Source: an uncultured Bacilli bacterium
Lineage (GTDB): Bacteria; Bacillota_I; Bacilli_A; ML615J-28; CAG-313
Length of the DNA stretch: 64,000 bases
NCBI GenBank assembly: GCA_949879765.1
Contig: CATLBQ010000003.1
Span: 46,301-110,300, forward strand
Direction of reading: 5' to 3'
The position numbers were made by a program, and so were the translations under genes. Under the pieces are notes generated by a model. The model was not told where the DNA came from and ran no database searches. It was given only the letters and a program-made list of their open reading frames with translations. This document shows, piece after piece, positions 61,790 through 64,000 of the stretch. Each line of letters begins with the position of its first letter. Within the stretch, counting starts at the first letter, position 1.

Positions 61790-62306
61790 GACAATTCGCA
61801 ATATGGTTTTAATTAGTATAATGGCAGCACTAATTTGTGTACTTGCCCCAGTAGCTATTCCAGTAGGAGCTATTCCGATTACATTAGCTACTTTTGTGAT
61901 CTATATTACAGCTGCTCTTTTGGGGCCTAAAAGAGGGACAATTTCTATAGTATTATATATTGCCATTGGAATGATAGGGGTACCCGTTTTTTCTGCATAC
62001 CGAAGTGGGTTTGGTGTGGTGCTAGGCGCAACAGGTGGCTATATTATTGGGTATATTCCACTTGCTTTTCTTAGTGGTTTGTTTGTTTATCATAATAAAA
62101 GCAAGTTTATTTTTTATCCTTTAGGTATGATTATAGGTACAATTGCACTTTATGCAGTAGGTACAATTTGGTATATGCTCGTTATGGATAGTGGATTAGT
62201 AGAAAGTTTACTGGCTTGTGTTGTGCCCTTTTTGTTATTTGATTTAATCAAAATGATTATAGCAAGTCTAACCGTTTATTTGATTCATCAAAGAATCGAA
62301 GTATAA
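61782..62306 (+). CDS. bioY: biotin transporter BioY
   Basis: VPVFSAYRSGFGVVLGATGGYIIGYI, overlaps birA. Confidence 0.93.
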   Translation: MNKTIRNMVLISIMAALICVLAPVAIPVGAIPITLATFVIYITAALLGPKRGTISIVLYIAIGMIGVPVFSAYRSGFGVVLGATGGYIIGYIPLAFLSGLFVYHNKSKFIFYPLGMIIGTIALYAVGTIWYMLVMDSGLVESLLACVVPFLLFDLIKMIIASLTVYLIHQRIEV

Positions 62307-62429
62307 GTTTTATTTAATTATACAGGGTGAGATAACGTTTTGTTATCTCATCTTTTATCATTCAGTATTTTTAAAATAAGGTTTATCCTTTACAAAATTC
62401 TTAAGACATGATATAATAAAAAAGATATT

Positions 62430-62518
62430 GGAAAATTACTCAAGAGGTTGAAGAGGACGGTTTCGAAAACCGTTAGGGTGTCACAGCTGCGGGGGTTCGA
62501 ATCCCCCATTTTCCGCCA
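62430..62518 (+). tRNA. tRNA-Ser (anticodon CGA)
   Basis: Acceptor GGAAAAT/ATTTTCC+G+CCA, long variable arm, anticodon loop TTCGAAA, GGTTCGAATCC T-arm. Confidence 0.93.
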
Positions 62519-62547
62519 TGTATAATAAACGAAAAGGCTATTTAGCC

Positions 62548-62588
62548 TTAAAAGTCCTAATAAACGTAAGTAAATTAGGACTTTTTTA
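62548..62588 (+). terminator. terminator after tRNA-Ser
   Basis: AAAGTCCTAAT ... ATTAGGACTTTTTT. Confidence 0.75.
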
Positions 62589-62928
62589 ATACTCCAATAT
62601 TTTAAATTCATTGAAAAATAGAATTTAATTTTATGGCTATTTTTTTAGACATTCTAATAAAAAAAGAGAATTGAACTTTCGAAGATTTATAAAGAATAAA
62701 TTTGTTACTAAAATAGAATCATTCATAATGATTAGTAGTGTAGATGTAAAAATCTGCACTTTTTTCTTTGTTTTAAAATTCTACAAAAGAATACAATAAA
62801 TACTATTATATTTGCTTATTCCTTTCAAAATAAAGAAAAATAATATATACTTATATTAAATTTGAGGGAAAGAATAAGTGAGTAAAATTAAGCGAGTGGT
62901 GATGTCGCAGAATAAATTAAATATTAAA

Positions 62929-62974
62929 AAAACCGAAATTATCTAAGATAAGGGATAATTTCGGTTTTTTTATA
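62929..62974 (+). terminator. intrinsic terminator
   Basis: AAAAAACCGAAATTATC taagataagg GATAATTTCGGTTTTTTT. Confidence 0.75.
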
Positions 62975-63261
62975 CCAACTTATTAAGAAATATCAATTTA
63001 TTTTAAATTTTTTTAATGACTGGTTGTAAAAACACACATTTTTTGACTGTTAGGTATATGAGGGAGAAAAACGGATGCTAACACTACATTTCTTTTTTCC
63101 TCAAAAGAATGAAGAAAATATGAATTAGTTCAATATTACAATGGACTATCTTTTCAATAAAAAATTTTAAAAAAGTGAAAAATATTTTTTCGCTTGGACA
63201 CCCGTTGTCCAAGCGGTAATTATACAATATTGGTGTAACTTTTCAAAAGAGGAGGGGCGTA

Positions 63262-63612
63262 ATGAAAAGGCGAGATATTCAAGCAGATATACTTTCAGTA
63301 ATTTCAGATGGGAAGATATGGACAATGAAAGAGATAGCAGAAAAAGTTGAGGTAAGTTATAAAACAGTATATAGACATATTCATGAATTATCTTATCGTT
63401 TTAATATACAAATCTCTTGTGGAGGAATTCAAAGAGGTGGAGTACAACTAATCTTAGAACGAAAAGTAAGTGTAGAATCATTAACAAATGAAGATATAGA
63501 CGTTATTATCATTACATTATCCACAGTTGCAAAAACAAATGAAAGAATAACTCAGTTCATTTGTATGTTAGCAAAGTTTAAAAAAGAAGAGTTGCAAGCT
63601 TATAACATATAA
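63262..63612 (+). CDS. HTH transcriptional regulator (DeoR/WYL-type HTH only)
   Basis: QADILSVISDGKIWTMKEIAEKVEVSYKTVYRHIHELSYRFNIQISCGGIQRGG; RBS GAGGAGGGG. Confidence 0.75.
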   Translation: MKRRDIQADILSVISDGKIWTMKEIAEKVEVSYKTVYRHIHELSYRFNIQISCGGIQRGGVQLILERKVSVESLTNEDIDVIIITLSTVAKTNERITQFICMLAKFKKEELQAYNI

Positions 63613-63712
63613 AAAACAAATATTTTTATTTTGTGGTTGTAAAAATAGATGTTTTTAACGGTTATTAGTATGAGAGCATTTAAAACTCTCAAAAAAAGAG
63701 GAGGTGAAAAGA

Positions 63713-64000
63713 ATGGAAACAAATATTGTCGTTACATTGATAGGACTCGCTGCTTCCTTATCTAGTATTGTGTTTGCACTTTTAGCTTTTAAAAGAAGTG
63801 AAAAGCAAGAACATAAGACAGAAGGAAAAAGCGAAGGCTTGATTCTATCCGATGTCGGATATATCAAAGCGTGTGTAGATAGAATGGAAAAGAATCTAAC
63901 AAGTGTAGATGAAAGATACCGAAATGTCTTAGAGCGATTAGTAAAAGTCGAAGAATCATTAGCTAATGCAAGAAAAATGGTAGATGAAATCAAAAAAGAA
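63713..64000 (+). CDS. small membrane/coiled-coil protein, runs off window (holin/XhlA-like architecture)
   Basis: METNIVVTLIGLAASLSSIVFALLAFKRSEKQEHKTEGKSEGLILSDVGYIKACVDRMEKNLTSVDERYRNVLERLVKVEESLANARKMVDEIKKE; RBS GAGGAGG; open to the edge. Confidence 0.6.
   Translation, partial: METNIVVTLIGLAASLSSIVFALLAFKRSEKQEHKTEGKSEGLILSDVGYIKACVDRMEKNLTSVDERYRNVLERLVKVEESLANARKMVDEIKKE

Noticed and set aside
62390-62611. Minus-strand ORF of 73 aa (MGDSNPRSCDTL...)
   Set aside because: Antisense of the tRNA-Ser gene; MGDSNPRSCD is a common spurious translation of tRNA 3' ends
63655-63993. 112-aa minus-strand ORF at right edge
   Set aside because: The plus strand has a better supported ORF (RBS GAGGAGG, TM + coiled coil) open to the window edge

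Overview
Low-GC Firmicutes window, probably an Erysipelotrichia-like spore former. Most of it is chromosomal core: a 5'-truncated dnaE, a sugar-phosphate block (ROK kinase, phosphoglucomutase, pgi), tgt, ftsW/rodA-murG-murB, CotJ-type coat proteins, ackA, ftsZ, pckA, spoIIGA-sigE-sigG, gpmI, a LytS-type two-component system, a GGGtGRT/NifU-like pair, a Na+-pumping decarboxylase operon (oadA-G-biotin carrier-B), birA-bioY and tRNA-Ser(CGA). The most unusual region is about 44.5-60.2 kb. It is a nearly gapless collinear cluster of two paralogous proteins with SipW-type signal peptides, a Ser/His (SipW-like) signal peptidase, a membrane-anchored McrB-family AAA+ ATPase, a McrC/DUF2357-like partner with a zinc ribbon and no obvious nuclease, an ABC-2 exporter, large secreted or lipoprotein products, and a 980-aa exported protein ending in a Hint (hedgehog/intein-like) domain. 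I interpret this as an undescribed surface-protein assembly/export system. It is bounded by a 275-bp inverted duplication (54059-54333 vs 59930-60204) of part of one of its own genes. Other points of note: an in-frame TGA at an expected Trp in a response regulator, a decayed integrase between an orphan promoter and a beheaded gene, candidate attenuators and small RNAs, a BirA operator, and domain-insertion architectures (VanZ split by an extracellular region; OadG fused to a lipoprotein/InlB-repeat domain). All family calls come from reading motifs by eye; no search was run.
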